The notes beneath the pieces are model-generated. The model was not told the DNA's origin. It ran no database searches and saw only the letters and a list, made by a program, of their open reading frames with translations. From positions 62,001-126,000 of the forward strand of contig NZ_JAHESE010000020.1 in assembly GCF_018598175.1 (NCBI RefSeq): a stretch of 64,000 nucleotides of DNA, given 5' to 3'. A program made the position numbers and the translations under genes. Shown here piece after piece: positions 17,255 through 26,323 of the stretch. This DNA is from Dawidia cretensis. GTDB lineage: Bacteria; Bacteroidota; Bacteroidia; Cytophagales; Cyclobacteriaceae. Within the stretch, counting starts at the first letter, position 1, and each line of letters starts with the position of its first letter.

Positions 17255-18163
17255 ATGGTACTGCTGCAGCAACTCAATTCGCCCTGCCCCTACTACCTGA
17301 ACGACGATCGGAAGAACACGATCCTCACCTTGGGCATCTCACTCGTATTAGTCGCAACCATGATCGCCTTCGATCCCGCGTGCAGACAAGCGGGACACAA
17401 GGTATTGGTCATCGGCACCGTGGTGTTCCTGGTGCTCTTCAGCCACATTGTATTATTACCCAAGCTTTTACCGGCCCCCTTTGACGCCTTGCAGTGGACG
17501 CTCGGCAAGTACCTGGTGTTTACAGTCTGGCAGCTCATTCTTTGCGGCCCCGCCATTGCCATCGTCAAACATGTATTGCATCTGCATCATGAGCCCATCG
17601 GTCTGGGTGAGGCTATTCTCGCCACGTATCCACGCATTGTTACGTTTGGCATCGTCCCCGTCGGTGTTGGGACGATGATCCTCCGAACGTACGTCTTAAA
17701 GGAAAACCTACGCAGCGCCATCCGCGCCAATCAAGAGCTTGAACGCATCCGCACGTTGAAAGAAGAACGAAAAGAAGAAACGAACCTGGACACGGAATCT
17801 CACCACGTCACCATTTCTTCTGATACGCGCGAGACACTTACACTAAACCTACCTGATCTTTTATATGTAGAGGCGGACGACAATTACTCCACCGTTGTTT
17901 GGAAGAACGGCAACGGCGTCGAAAAGAAGATTTTACGGATCAACCTGAAGAATATGGAAACGCAGCTCAATAACTCGTTTGCATTGCGTTGCCACCGCTC
18001 CTTCATTGTAAACATCTACGCCATCGATCATATCAGTGGCAACACCAATGGGTACAAGCTCAGCATCCGCGACACCAGCTTCTCGGTGCCGGTGTCACGG
18101 TCCAAAGGCAAGGAAGTGATCGGCAAGCTCAAGCAGCTGCGCGACATGATCGAGTTGTACTAG
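17255..18163 (+). CDS. membrane-anchored LytTR-type transcriptional regulator
   Basis: 302 aa. The N-terminal half has about four hydrophobic segments (near 24-39, 50-70, 88-105 and 128-143). A charged linker rich in Arg, Glu and Lys (about 150-185) leads to a C-terminal LytTR DNA-binding domain (about 190-300) with VEADDNYSTV, LRCHRSFIVN and NGYKLSIRDTSFSVPVSRS. There is no receiver domain, so it is a one-component membrane regulator. Between the first two helices the segment DPACRQAGH is encoded by a perfect palindrome (17374-17395), which looks inserted. A TonB receptor gene follows and may be its target. Confidence 0.88.
   Translation: MVLLQQLNSPCPYYLNDDRKNTILTLGISLVLVATMIAFDPACRQAGHKVLVIGTVVFLVLFSHIVLLPKLLPAPFDALQWTLGKYLVFTVWQLILCGPAIAIVKHVLHLHHEPIGLGEAILATYPRIVTFGIVPVGVGTMILRTYVLKENLRSAIRANQELERIRTLKEERKEETNLDTESHHVTISSDTRETLTLNLPDLLYVEADDNYSTVVWKNGNGVEKKILRINLKNMETQLNNSFALRCHRSFIVNIYAIDHISGNTNGYKLSIRDTSFSVPVSRSKGKEVIGKLKQLRDMIELY
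17374..17395. repeat. in-frame palindromic segment inside the LytTR gene
   Basis: TCCCGC (17374-17379) and GCGGGA (17390-17395) are perfect inverted copies around GTGCAGACAA. It adds about eight residues (PACRQAG) in a loop between the first two membrane helices, a place where an in-frame insertion would be tolerated. Confidence 0.4.
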
Positions 18164-18181
18164 TCCCCAGACGCTTTACCA

Positions 18182-18240
18182 TTCACCCCACGCGTTGTTA
18201 CCCGCAACGTATTTCGCTCCGTTCACGCCATTCACGCGCC
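18182..18240. promoter_or_regulatory. TTCACCCC-like boxes before the TonB receptor gene
   Basis: TTCACCCCAC (18182-18191), TTCACGCCAT (18222-18231) and TTCACGCGCC (18231-18240) lie between the LytTR gene and the receptor gene. They match the boxes before the LytTR gene itself. CGTTG and CAACG near 18193-18209 also form a small dyad. Confidence 0.4.
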
Positions 18241-18308
18241 CGGGCATACAGTATCGTGCAACATTTTCGTCTAAAAAAGCACGATAACTAAATCCCTTAA
18301 GCGCTTCT

Positions 18309-20714
18309 ATGAAACCAACCAAGCTATCCTTCCTTATCCTGCTAATCGTGGCGTACACGTGCCTCACATTCCCGCTGGTCGCACAGTCTACGCAAACGAT
18401 TCGGGGCAAAATCTCCGACGGCGTCAGCAACACGGTGCTGATAGGTGTAAGCATAACCATTCTCACTGCCGACCAGAAAACATTTGGCGCCGTGACGGAT
18501 GCCAACGGCCAGTTCCGCATAGACAAGGTACCCGTCGGTCGGCATACAGTGCGCATTACCTACATCGGTTATGAGGAACAATCTATTCCAAACACGATTG
18601 TCACCGCCGGCAAAGAAGTAATCCTGAACGTAACCCTCACCGAAAGCGTAAACCAACTGAACGAGATCGTTATTACCGGCACTACCCGCGAGGACAAGAC
18701 CGCCACCAACAACGACATGGCCGTGGTGAGCGCGCGATCCTTTAACGTCGACGACACCAAACGTTATGCCGGCGCCATTGGCGACCCTTCGCGCATGGCT
18801 GCAAACTTCGCCGGTGTAGTCGGTGGCAACGACTCGCGCAACGATATCGTTGTACGCGGCAACTCCCCCACCGGCATGCTGTGGCAACTCGAGGGACTAA
18901 ACATTCCCAACCCCAACCACTTTGGTGCGTTGGTCTCCACGGGCGGTCCTGTCAGCATGTTGAACAACAACAACCTCGACAAGTCTGATTTTATGACCGG
19001 CGCTTTTACAGCACAATATGGCAACGCCACGGCCGGTGTCTTTGATCTGCGCTTACGCGATGGCAACAATGAGAAACGCGAGTTTCTCGGGCAGATAGGC
19101 TTCAACGGTTTTGAAGTGGGTGCCGAAGGACCGATTGGCAAGAATGGTGCGTCCTATATAGCGAACTATCGCTATTCAACACTCGGTGTATTTCAATCGT
19201 TGGGCATCGAGTTCGGCACAGGCTCCAGCACCCCCCTCTACCAGGATCTGAATTTTAAAGTCACCCTGCCCACACGCAACGGCGGCAAATGGTCCATCTT
19301 TGGTCTGGGCGGCGTGAGCGAAATCGATCTGCTCGGCAGCGAAGCCGACCTCGACGGCGATGCCGATCTATACGGTAGCGAGAACATAGACTCCTACCCG
19401 CGTTACCGCACCGGCATTGCCGGCATCAGCTACGAGAAAAGCCTCACCGAACGCACCTTTATACGCTTCACCGCGGGTGCCAGTGCCACACAAGAAAAAT
19501 TTCATGCCGACTCGCTGGTGCGAAACGCAGAAAATGAAGTCAGCGAACGGTACCTCCGCGGGCAGGCCGATATGAACACACAGAAGTACTCTTTTAATGT
19601 GCTCGCCCGGACCAAGATCAATTCCCGCAACAGCATCGTATCAGGCTTTTACATCGACGCCCAACACTTCGATCTCTTCTTACGCAACGCATATGCCAAC
19701 CTGGGCCGCGACACGGTACGCATGAACGCACAGGACAACGCCACACTATACCAGGCCTATAGCAACTGGAAGCACCGCTTCGGCACCAGCCTCTCGATGA
19801 ACCTCGGTGTACACGCGCAATACTACTCACTCAACGAGCAAGCCGTTGTCGAGCCCCGCGCCAGCGTACAATACATCATCAACCCGCGACACACCGTCAG
19901 CCTCGGCTATGGGCTGCATAACCAGGCGCAGAACATTACCACCAGCTTTACACAAACCCGCACACCATCGGGCGAAGTGAGCCTCACCAACAAAGACCTC
20001 GACTTTACCACCAGCCAACACCTGGTGCTGACCTACGATTGGAATGTAACCGAGCACCTGCGCGTTAAAGCCGAGGGGTACTATCAATCCCTGCGTAATA
20101 TACCGGTTGAGCGCAAGTCAAGTTCCTATTCGGCGCTCAACGCCGGCATGAGCTTCGCAGCGGAGGAAGAAGACAGCCTCGTCAACAACGGCAAAGGACA
20201 CAACTATGGCATAGAGCTTACGGTAGAGCGATTCTTTCATCGTAACTATTATTTCTTGCTCACCACCTCGTTGTTTGATTCCAAATATGAAGGCAGCGAC
20301 GGCGTCGAACGTAATACAGCCTTTAACACACAGTATGTAATAAATGCCCTGGCCGGCAAAGAGTGGCGTGTAGGAAAGAACAAAAACTTCTTCTCGCTCA
20401 ACCTCAAGCTCACAGCCATCGGTGGCAAATACCTGGTGCCGATTAACGTCGAAAAATCACAACAGATGGGCCGCACGATATACCGCCCCGAATTGGCCTA
20501 CAGCGAGCAACAAGATCCGTACTTCCGTACTGACCTGCGCCTCTCCTACCGTAAAGAATATACAAGGAGCACGCTGGAAATATCAATGGACCTCCAAAAC
20601 CTGACCAACAACAAAAACATATTCGATCAGAGCTATAATCCGCGCACGAACACGGTCGTGACGCAGTATCAACAAGCATTTTTCCCGGTACCGTTTCTAC
20701 GGTACACATTCTAA
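18309..20714 (+). CDS. TonB-dependent outer membrane receptor
   Basis: 801 aa. Signal peptide 1-25 ending FPLVAQ; a carboxypeptidase-regulatory-like domain about 30-115 (TIRGKISDG, GQFRIDKVPVGRHTVRITYIGYEEQ); a plug domain about 150-250 containing NDIVVRGNSPTGMLWQLEG; then a long barrel ending in an aromatic (FLRYTF). It imports a ligand using TonB-ExbBD energy. No SusD-like partner or enzyme follows, so it is not a standard polysaccharide locus. The nearest regulator is the membrane LytTR protein just upstream, with matching DNA boxes before both genes. The ligand is unknown. Confidence 0.92.
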   Translation: MKPTKLSFLILLIVAYTCLTFPLVAQSTQTIRGKISDGVSNTVLIGVSITILTADQKTFGAVTDANGQFRIDKVPVGRHTVRITYIGYEEQSIPNTIVTAGKEVILNVTLTESVNQLNEIVITGTTREDKTATNNDMAVVSARSFNVDDTKRYAGAIGDPSRMAANFAGVVGGNDSRNDIVVRGNSPTGMLWQLEGLNIPNPNHFGALVSTGGPVSMLNNNNLDKSDFMTGAFTAQYGNATAGVFDLRLRDGNNEKREFLGQIGFNGFEVGAEGPIGKNGASYIANYRYSTLGVFQSLGIEFGTGSSTPLYQDLNFKVTLPTRNGGKWSIFGLGGVSEIDLLGSEADLDGDADLYGSENIDSYPRYRTGIAGISYEKSLTERTFIRFTAGASATQEKFHADSLVRNAENEVSERYLRGQADMNTQKYSFNVLARTKINSRNSIVSGFYIDAQHFDLFLRNAYANLGRDTVRMNAQDNATLYQAYSNWKHRFGTSLSMNLGVHAQYYSLNEQAVVEPRASVQYIINPRHTVSLGYGLHNQAQNITTSFTQTRTPSGEVSLTNKDLDFTTSQHLVLTYDWNVTEHLRVKAEGYYQSLRNIPVERKSSSYSALNAGMSFAAEEEDSLVNNGKGHNYGIELTVERFFHRNYYFLLTTSLFDSKYEGSDGVERNTAFNTQYVINALAGKEWRVGKNKNFFSLNLKLTAIGGKYLVPINVEKSQQMGRTIYRPELAYSEQQDPYFRTDLRLSYRKEYTRSTLEISMDLQNLTNNKNIFDQSYNPRTNTVVTQYQQAFFPVPFLRYTF

Positions 20715-20762
20715 CCAGGTGTGAGTGTGGACAGTTCTCCCTCTCCACACTCACACTGGTTT
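20713..20762. terminator. bidirectional hairpin terminator between convergent genes
   Basis: AACCAG-g-TGTGAGTGTGG (20713-20730) pairs with CCACACTCACACTGGTT over 13 bases, with a single bulged G. The hairpin includes the stop codons of both flanking genes. It shares the GTGAGTGTG core with the hairpin at 32990. Confidence 0.65.
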
Positions 20763-21600
20763 ATGGCATTTGTGGTTGATCTTCCGCCTCCACATCTTCC
20801 TTCGGAAACTTTTCGCCCCAGCCTTTACGAATGGTGTTGCGGGCCGATACCTTTTTAGGCAAGGTCACTTCTTCATGCAAGGGCACCGGGGGTACACCGG
20901 CTTTTTTCCGGATCTTCATATTCAACAGCTCGATCCCTAAAGCAAATGCCATGGAAAAGTATATATACCCGCGCGGAACGTGCACATGCAATGCTTCCAC
21001 GACAAGTAACGTACCGATCATAAGCAAAAAAGCCAATGCCAGCAGCTTCATTGTGGGATGTTTATTGATAAAGTCGCTAATGACGCGTGCAAAAAACAAC
21101 ATGATACCAAGCGCTATCACGACGGCAATGATAATGATCACAACATTCTCCACCAGGCCAATGGCCGTGAGGATCGAGTCAAAAGAAAAGATAAGGTCGA
21201 TGAGTACGATTTGTACGATGGCGCCGCGGAAGGTCATAATCTTGTTTTTGCGGGCCGGGGAGTTTGTCCCCTCCAGCTTGCCATGCAGCTCGGAAACACT
21301 TTTACCGATGAGAAATAAACCACCGGATATAAGAATAAGATCGCGATAACTGAGGTTGAATGTACCGAGCGTTAACACAGGTTCCTGTAGCCCGATGAGC
21401 CAGCTCACGCCCAGTAGCAACACGATGCGCGCGCCCAATGCCAGACCGATGCCCGTAAGCCGGGCCTTGTTTTGCAGTTCAGGAGGTAGCTTACCTGTGA
21501 GAATGGAAATGAAAACGACGTTGTCGATTCCCAGTATGATCTCCAGGAATGTAAGGGTCAACAGGCTGACAAGCCCTTCGGCAGTGAAAAGATGTTCCAT
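20761..21600 (-). CDS. TerC family integral membrane protein
   Basis: 279 aa with about seven hydrophobic helices. The two family-typical acidic membrane motifs are present: LEIILGIDNVVFIS near 18-31 and DLIFSFDSILTAIG near 140-153. TerC-family proteins export metal ions, notably manganese in characterised members, and are linked to tellurite resistance or metalation of exported proteins. The C-terminal 50 residues are soluble and charged. It stands alone, convergent with the TonB receptor. The metal specificity is an inference from the family. Confidence 0.9.
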   Translation of the reverse strand: MEHLFTAEGLVSLLTLTFLEIILGIDNVVFISILTGKLPPELQNKARLTGIGLALGARIVLLLGVSWLIGLQEPVLTLGTFNLSYRDLILISGGLFLIGKSVSELHGKLEGTNSPARKNKIMTFRGAIVQIVLIDLIFSFDSILTAIGLVENVVIIIIAVVIALGIMLFFARVISDFINKHPTMKLLALAFLLMIGTLLVVEALHVHVPRGYIYFSMAFALGIELLNMKIRKKAGVPPVPLHEEVTLPKKVSARNTIRKGWGEKFPKEDVEAEDQPQMP

Positions 21601-21716
21601 GGGCGAGAAGTGTTATCTCCTCCACGTAAAAGATCAAGCCGACACCACCGTCGGCTATAACCATACAACGAAAAAGAAGCGCCTATGTTTTTGAGCAAGA
21701 TACTCCACACCAACAG

Positions 21717-22823
21717 CTACCACCACTTCGCCTGCGGGTACGGCCCACCGATCACAATCGGCTCTCCAATCCGCGGCGTCGTAATCGGCAATCCGTCTGC
21801 CGCAGCCTTCGCTGTCACGCGATCGATTGGCTCATTCCAGGGATGCAACGCCAGTCTGAACTTCCCCCAATGCACCGGCATCAGCACCTTCGCTTGCAGG
21901 TCCTTCGCCGCCAGCACCGTCTCCTCCGGCATCATATGTATAAAAGGCCATTGCTTATCGTACTGCCCCGACTCCAGCAACGCCAGGTCGAACGGGCCAA
22001 ACGTATCGCCGATCTTCTTAAACGAAGCGTCATACCCCGAGTCGCCTCCCAAAAAGATCTTGTGCCCGGATGTCTTCAATACAAACGACGACCACAACGT
22101 CTTGTTCCGTATAAAGCCTCTGCCGGAGAAGTGGCGCGCAGGCGTAGCCGTCAGCTCAATACCCGGCAACGCGGTTGCCTGCTCCCACCAATCCAACTCG
22201 TGGATCTTACTTTCCGATACACCCCAATAGGCCAGATGGCTGCCAACGCCCAGCGAAGTGTAGATCGATTTGGTACGCGTGTGCATTTTTTTAATCGTGC
22301 CGTAGTCCAGGTGATCGTAGTGATCGTGTGTGATGATCATCAGGTCGATGTCGGGAAAGTCGTCGGCACTATAGATCTCGGTGCCGGGAAATTGTTCAGA
22401 ACCTGCATACTGCACTGGCGATGCGCGTTTGCTAAAGACAGGATCGACCAGGATGTTCTTGCCGTCGATGCGCAGGAAGTATGATGAGTGCCCGAACCAA
22501 ACGATGACCGGCTCCTGTCCGCCGAGCGCACGCAAATCGGTCTTAACGGCAGGCAACACATGGTCGGGCTCGCGCAAGGGGTCGGTGGCGAAGAAGAACT
22601 TCTTCAGCATGTCGGGATACGAAACGTCGTCGGCCATCATGGCCGTGGGCAGTATATTTTCGAAATGATCCTTCTTGTATTGCGGCGAGCGCTCGATCCG
22701 GGCCAGTCGTTCACCCGACGGCAACTTGCCAAACGACGGTTGTTGCATAAACAGAAAGACAGTCACCACCAGGGCCACAACAACAAAGAGCGTAATCATC
22801 ATAATCTTCCGAAAAAGTTTCAT
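21717..22823 (-). CDS. metallo-beta-lactamase-fold hydrolase, NAPE-PLD/UlaG-like
   Basis: 368 aa from the ATG at 22823; a longer frame to 22952 exists but adds an unlikely 43 residues. An N-terminal membrane anchor (about 7-25) is followed by the metal-binding fold: THDHYDHLD (HxHxDH), GHSSYFLR before it, PARHFSGRG, GGDSGYD and MPVHWGKF. The GHS...PV(H/W)WG pattern resembles N-acylphosphatidylethanolamine phospholipase D and related membrane-side phosphodiesterases. The anchor suggests action at the periplasmic face of the inner membrane. The substrate is not known. Confidence 0.87.
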   Translation of the reverse strand: MKLFRKIMMITLFVVVALVVTVFLFMQQPSFGKLPSGERLARIERSPQYKKDHFENILPTAMMADDVSYPDMLKKFFFATDPLREPDHVLPAVKTDLRALGGQEPVIVWFGHSSYFLRIDGKNILVDPVFSKRASPVQYAGSEQFPGTEIYSADDFPDIDLMIITHDHYDHLDYGTIKKMHTRTKSIYTSLGVGSHLAYWGVSESKIHELDWWEQATALPGIELTATPARHFSGRGFIRNKTLWSSFVLKTSGHKIFLGGDSGYDASFKKIGDTFGPFDLALLESGQYDKQWPFIHMMPEETVLAAKDLQAKVLMPVHWGKFRLALHPWNEPIDRVTAKAAADGLPITTPRIGEPIVIGGPYPQAKWW

Positions 22824-22867
22824 ACTCCTAAGTCGGTCGTAACAACGGTTTATTGTACCCGAAAACC

Positions 22868-22911
22868 GGTATAAAAAAGAAAAGGCAATGATCGTAGCGA
22901 ACATTGCCTTT
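22868..22911 (-). terminator. intrinsic terminator of the DUF6588 gene
   Basis: AAAGGCAATG (22881-22890) pairs perfectly with CATTGCCTTT (22902-22911). Read on the minus strand the stem is followed by TCTTTTTTAT, just past the stop codon at 22933. Confidence 0.8.
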
Positions 22912-22932
22912 CCAAAACGGTGTCGGTAACGA

Positions 22933-23958
22933 TTACCGCACGTTGATACCAAACCCTACCGTGAGGGCATTGTACTTTTGCAGCGTGTAGTCCGCATGCA
23001 GGGTGATTACCGCCAGCTTCAGACGGAAACCGGCCGTGGCACGAGGGCCAGAAGTTTTGAAGTCGATGTTGACTGGGTTGATCTCGCGGAAGTTTGTTTC
23101 GTAGGTGCCGTTGTCATTCAAGTCCCACTTACCTTTTACGCCAATGTTAGACTTTACGATGTTATAGCCCAGGCCGCCGTACAGGGTTATGACGGAGAAT
23201 TTCTTAGAGATAACGCCCTGGATGGTAGTAGCGTTCATCACCATTTCGGCAGCAGCGTTTTCTGTCTGGATGTCGTCCGGTACGTAAGCATACTGCAGCT
23301 TCAGGTGCGTATAGCCTACAAAAGCCGACAGATCGAACGGAATCACTTTAAAGCCCGGCAGCCATTGTTTGAGGTCGTGCATCACGCCGATACCGAACAT
23401 GTTCGCACTACCGTCATCGCCCAGGTCTACCTCAGGCATAAAGCGAATCTTGAGGTCAGTGCTTTTCGGCAGACCAATACCCAGGTGCACCATCGGAGTG
23501 GGTACCCAGTTCTTACCGATCTCCTCTTTCAGATTAAGACCTTCCGGACCTTCAAAGGTTTCACCGGTGCCTTTCACACGATATACGGGGGCCTGATCGG
23601 GACCGATAATAGTCGGGGCCTGGCCGGCAGGACTTGCTGTACCACCATTGACTAATTCAATGCTGGTAAGGTTGGTCGGTACCGTGTAGAACATCTCCTT
23701 GTTGGGAATGCGCATAGCGCTTACCGTGATCGTCAGGTCGATGCCAATGAGCTTGTGAGGCTTGGCGGTGTTGTACCAACCCGAGTTCAAGCCCAGCGCA
23801 AAGCTCTTCATAAAGGGCGCGATGTAGCCGCTTACAAGCTTCTCGCCGTCCGCAGCATTCTCACGGATCAGTTTGTCAATGTCGTCTTGAGCATAGGTAG
23901 CCGTTGTCGCGGTGAACGTCAACATACCTGCCAATGCCGCCAATCGTAAAAATTTCAT
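22933..23958 (-). CDS. DUF6588 family outer membrane protein
   Basis: 341 aa. Signal peptide 1-23 ending in TYAQ. The sequence has a barrel-like alternation, an early DDIDKLIRENAADGEKLVSGYIAPF segment and a KSFALGLNSGWYNTAKPH motif, which I associate with DUF6588. It is presumably an outer membrane protein of unknown function. It is transcribed alone and ends at a clear terminator; the 188 bp before it separate it from the divergent waaA gene. Confidence 0.78.
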   Translation of the reverse strand: MKFLRLAALAGMLTFTATTATYAQDDIDKLIRENAADGEKLVSGYIAPFMKSFALGLNSGWYNTAKPHKLIGIDLTITVSAMRIPNKEMFYTVPTNLTSIELVNGGTASPAGQAPTIIGPDQAPVYRVKGTGETFEGPEGLNLKEEIGKNWVPTPMVHLGIGLPKSTDLKIRFMPEVDLGDDGSANMFGIGVMHDLKQWLPGFKVIPFDLSAFVGYTHLKLQYAYVPDDIQTENAAAEMVMNATTIQGVISKKFSVITLYGGLGYNIVKSNIGVKGKWDLNDNGTYETNFREINPVNIDFKTSGPRATAGFRLKLAVITLHADYTLQKYNALTVGFGINVR

Positions 23959-24131
23959 GATGGTTAGGAAGTTTTAAATTAAAGAGCTTAAACAATGCAC
24001 ATTCATTCGAAATTACCCATTTAGGTAAACTCCCTGAAAACCAGCATGTAAAAAAATGATGAATATAGCGCTGCATGTAAGGTTTTAACGCAAATCGTAC
24101 GCAACAACACTTATGGTATCAGGCATCGTGT

Positions 24132-24139
24132 TAATTTTG
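24132..24139 (+). promoter_or_regulatory. possible -7 element for waaA-rsgA
   Basis: TAATTTTG is a perfect TAnnTTTG match 7 bp before the ATG at 24147. No TTTG lies at the right distance upstream. If used, the transcript would have almost no leader. Confidence 0.35.
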
Positions 24140-24146
24140 CGGCGAC

Positions 24147-25397
24147 ATGATTGTACTGTATAATCTGGCGATTTTCCTGTTAGGCGTAGGGGTACGCATA
24201 GCGGCGCTCTTTCATCCCAAAGCCAAAGCCTTTGCGCAAGGGCGGAAAAGGGTCTTTCACGAGCTGGCAGCACGCTTTCAACACCAGCCGGGATTCGTGG
24301 TCTGGATCCACTGTGCGTCCCTCGGTGAGTTTGAGCAGGGCCGGCCCCTCATTGAAGCGCTGAAAGAGCGCTTTCCCGATGTACGCGTGCTGTTGACATT
24401 TTTCTCACCCTCGGGCTATGAGGTGCGCAAAAATTATGACAAGGCCGACTATGTATGCTACATGCCCCTCGATACAGCAGCCAATGCACGTCGTTTTTTA
24501 TCCCTGGTAAAACCCGATCTGGCCATCTTTGTGAAGTATGAATTCTGGCATCATTTCGCACGCACCCTACGCAAAAGCAACATTCCGTTGCTGTCGGTGT
24601 CGGCCATCTTCCGCCAGGACCAACTGTTTTTTCAATCATACGGCGGGTTCTACCGCAATATCCTGAAACAATTCTCCTTCTTTTTTGTACAAAACGACGA
24701 GTCCGTTCGACTGCTGCAAAGCATCGGCATTCACCATGTGAAGCGCGCCGGCGATACCCGGTTCGACCGCGTGTACCAGGTCGTGCAACAGGCAGAAGAG
24801 ATCGCCATTGCCAAAAGCTTTAAAGCCGATCAGAAAGTATTGGTCGTCGGCAGCTCCTGGACGGAAGACCTGGACGTGCTGATTCCCTTCATCAACGAAG
24901 ACCGGCTAAAGTTTATCATTGCGCCACACGAGATCAACGAGTCTTCCCTCGTCATCCTGGAGCGATCACTGCAGGTACGCTCCGTGCGGTACTCACGGGC
25001 AGCCCAGACGCCCGACCTCGAAGAAGCCCGGGTGTTGATCATCGACAATGTCGGTATGCTGTCGCGTCTGTATCGCTATGGCGAGTTTGCGTATGTAGGC
25101 GGCGCGTTTGGCAAAGGCCTCCACAACATACTGGAAGCCGCTTGTTATGGTGTGCCGATCTTTTTTGGCAACCGCAACTATGAAAAATTCCAGGAGGCTG
25201 TCGACCTCATCAACCGCGGCGGTGCATTTGAAATATCCGACTACCCCGACTTCAAAGCGAAATACGAAATGCTCAACATACCCGAGAATTTTCTACTGGC
25301 CTGCGAAGTGACGCGGCAATATGTAGAAGAAAACCTGGGCGCTACCCGCATGATTATCGATTACGTCGTCACCACTTCCAAGATTCGCCCCGCATGA
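24147..25397 (+). CDS. waaA: 3-deoxy-D-manno-octulosonic acid transferase
   Basis: 416 aa. It transfers Kdo from CMP-Kdo to lipid A precursors during lipopolysaccharide assembly at the inner membrane. An N-terminal membrane anchor (1-20) is followed by IHCASLGEFEQGRPL, which carries the catalytic Glu region, then KYEFWHHF, SAIFRQDQLFF and GDTRFDRV. The C-terminal Rossmann half has GGAFGKGLHNILEAACYGVPIFFG, the nucleotide-sugar binding block. Length is typical (kdtA). It overlaps rsgA by ATGA, so translation is coupled. Whether one or two Kdo residues are added cannot be told. Confidence 0.94.
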   Translation: MIVLYNLAIFLLGVGVRIAALFHPKAKAFAQGRKRVFHELAARFQHQPGFVVWIHCASLGEFEQGRPLIEALKERFPDVRVLLTFFSPSGYEVRKNYDKADYVCYMPLDTAANARRFLSLVKPDLAIFVKYEFWHHFARTLRKSNIPLLSVSAIFRQDQLFFQSYGGFYRNILKQFSFFFVQNDESVRLLQSIGIHHVKRAGDTRFDRVYQVVQQAEEIAIAKSFKADQKVLVVGSSWTEDLDVLIPFINEDRLKFIIAPHEINESSLVILERSLQVRSVRYSRAAQTPDLEEARVLIIDNVGMLSRLYRYGEFAYVGGAFGKGLHNILEAACYGVPIFFGNRNYEKFQEAVDLINRGGAFEISDYPDFKAKYEMLNIPENFLLACEVTRQYVEENLGATRMIIDYVVTTSKIRPA

Positions 25398-26323
25398 GCA
25401 CCCAGCGGCTCAACGGCACCGTCATGCGCTCCACGGGCTCGTTCTACGACGTGCTCGCACCCGACGGCCGGCACTATAACTGCCGCGTGCGCGGTAAGAT
25501 CCGCCTGGAAGGCATCAAAGAAACAAACCCAGTCGCGGTGGGCGACCATGTAGCCTTCGACCCCGAGCACGAAATCGGCTCCATCACCGAAATACTTCCC
25601 CGCACCAACCACATCCTGCGACAGTCGGTTAAAAAGACCGGGCACTCGCATATACTGGCGGCCAATGTCGACCAGGCCTTGCTGGTAGTCACGCTGGCCA
25701 TGCCACGTACATCGTTGGGATTTATCGACCGCTTTCTGGTCAGCGCCGAAGCGTTTCGCATCCCACAGGTAATTGTTTTTAACAAGAAAGACCTGCTTCT
25801 GCCCGAGGAGTCGGAATTGACACAACAGCTGATCGCTTTATATACTTCGTTGGGCGTTACGTGTTTCTCGTTGTCGGCGCGTGAGGAATCGGCCGATGCA
25901 GTACAACACGTGTTACAAAATAAGATCACCCTGATTGCTGGCCACTCCGGCGTAGGCAAGTCTACACTGCTGAACAAGCTCGCGCCGCACATCGAGCAAA
26001 CCGTAGGAGATATCTCGTCCTCTTCCGAAAAGGGTACGCATACCACAACCTTCGCCGAAATGTTTCAACTCGACGAGCGCACCTTTGTGATCGACACTCC
26101 GGGTGTAAAGGAATGGGGCCTCGTGGATACTCAACGACAGGAGCTTTCGGACTATTTCCCCGAAATGCGCGACCGTCGGCTGGACTGTAAATTCGGAGCG
26201 CGCTGCATCCATGTAAGCGAGCCAAAGTGTGCCGTGATCGACGCCGTACAAAGCGGCGCCATCGCGCCCAGCCGCTATCAGAATTACCTGGGCATGTTGT
26301 TGGGCGAAGACAATCGAAAATAA
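25394..26323 (+). CDS. rsgA: ribosome small subunit-dependent GTPase A
   Basis: 309 aa. A circularly permuted GTPase that acts in late maturation of the 30S subunit. An N-terminal OB-fold (about 1-75) is followed by G4 NKKD (130-133), then G1 GHSGVGKST (183-191) and G3 DTPG (234-237), in the permuted order. The zinc-binding residues are C265, C271, H273 and C279. It starts inside the waaA stop codon (ATGA) and abuts the glycosyltransferase gene on the other strand with no gap. Confidence 0.96.
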   Translation: MSTQRLNGTVMRSTGSFYDVLAPDGRHYNCRVRGKIRLEGIKETNPVAVGDHVAFDPEHEIGSITEILPRTNHILRQSVKKTGHSHILAANVDQALLVVTLAMPRTSLGFIDRFLVSAEAFRIPQVIVFNKKDLLLPEESELTQQLIALYTSLGVTCFSLSAREESADAVQHVLQNKITLIAGHSGVGKSTLLNKLAPHIEQTVGDISSSSEKGTHTTTFAEMFQLDERTFVIDTPGVKEWGLVDTQRQELSDYFPEMRDRRLDCKFGARCIHVSEPKCAVIDAVQSGAIAPSRYQNYLGMLLGEDNRK

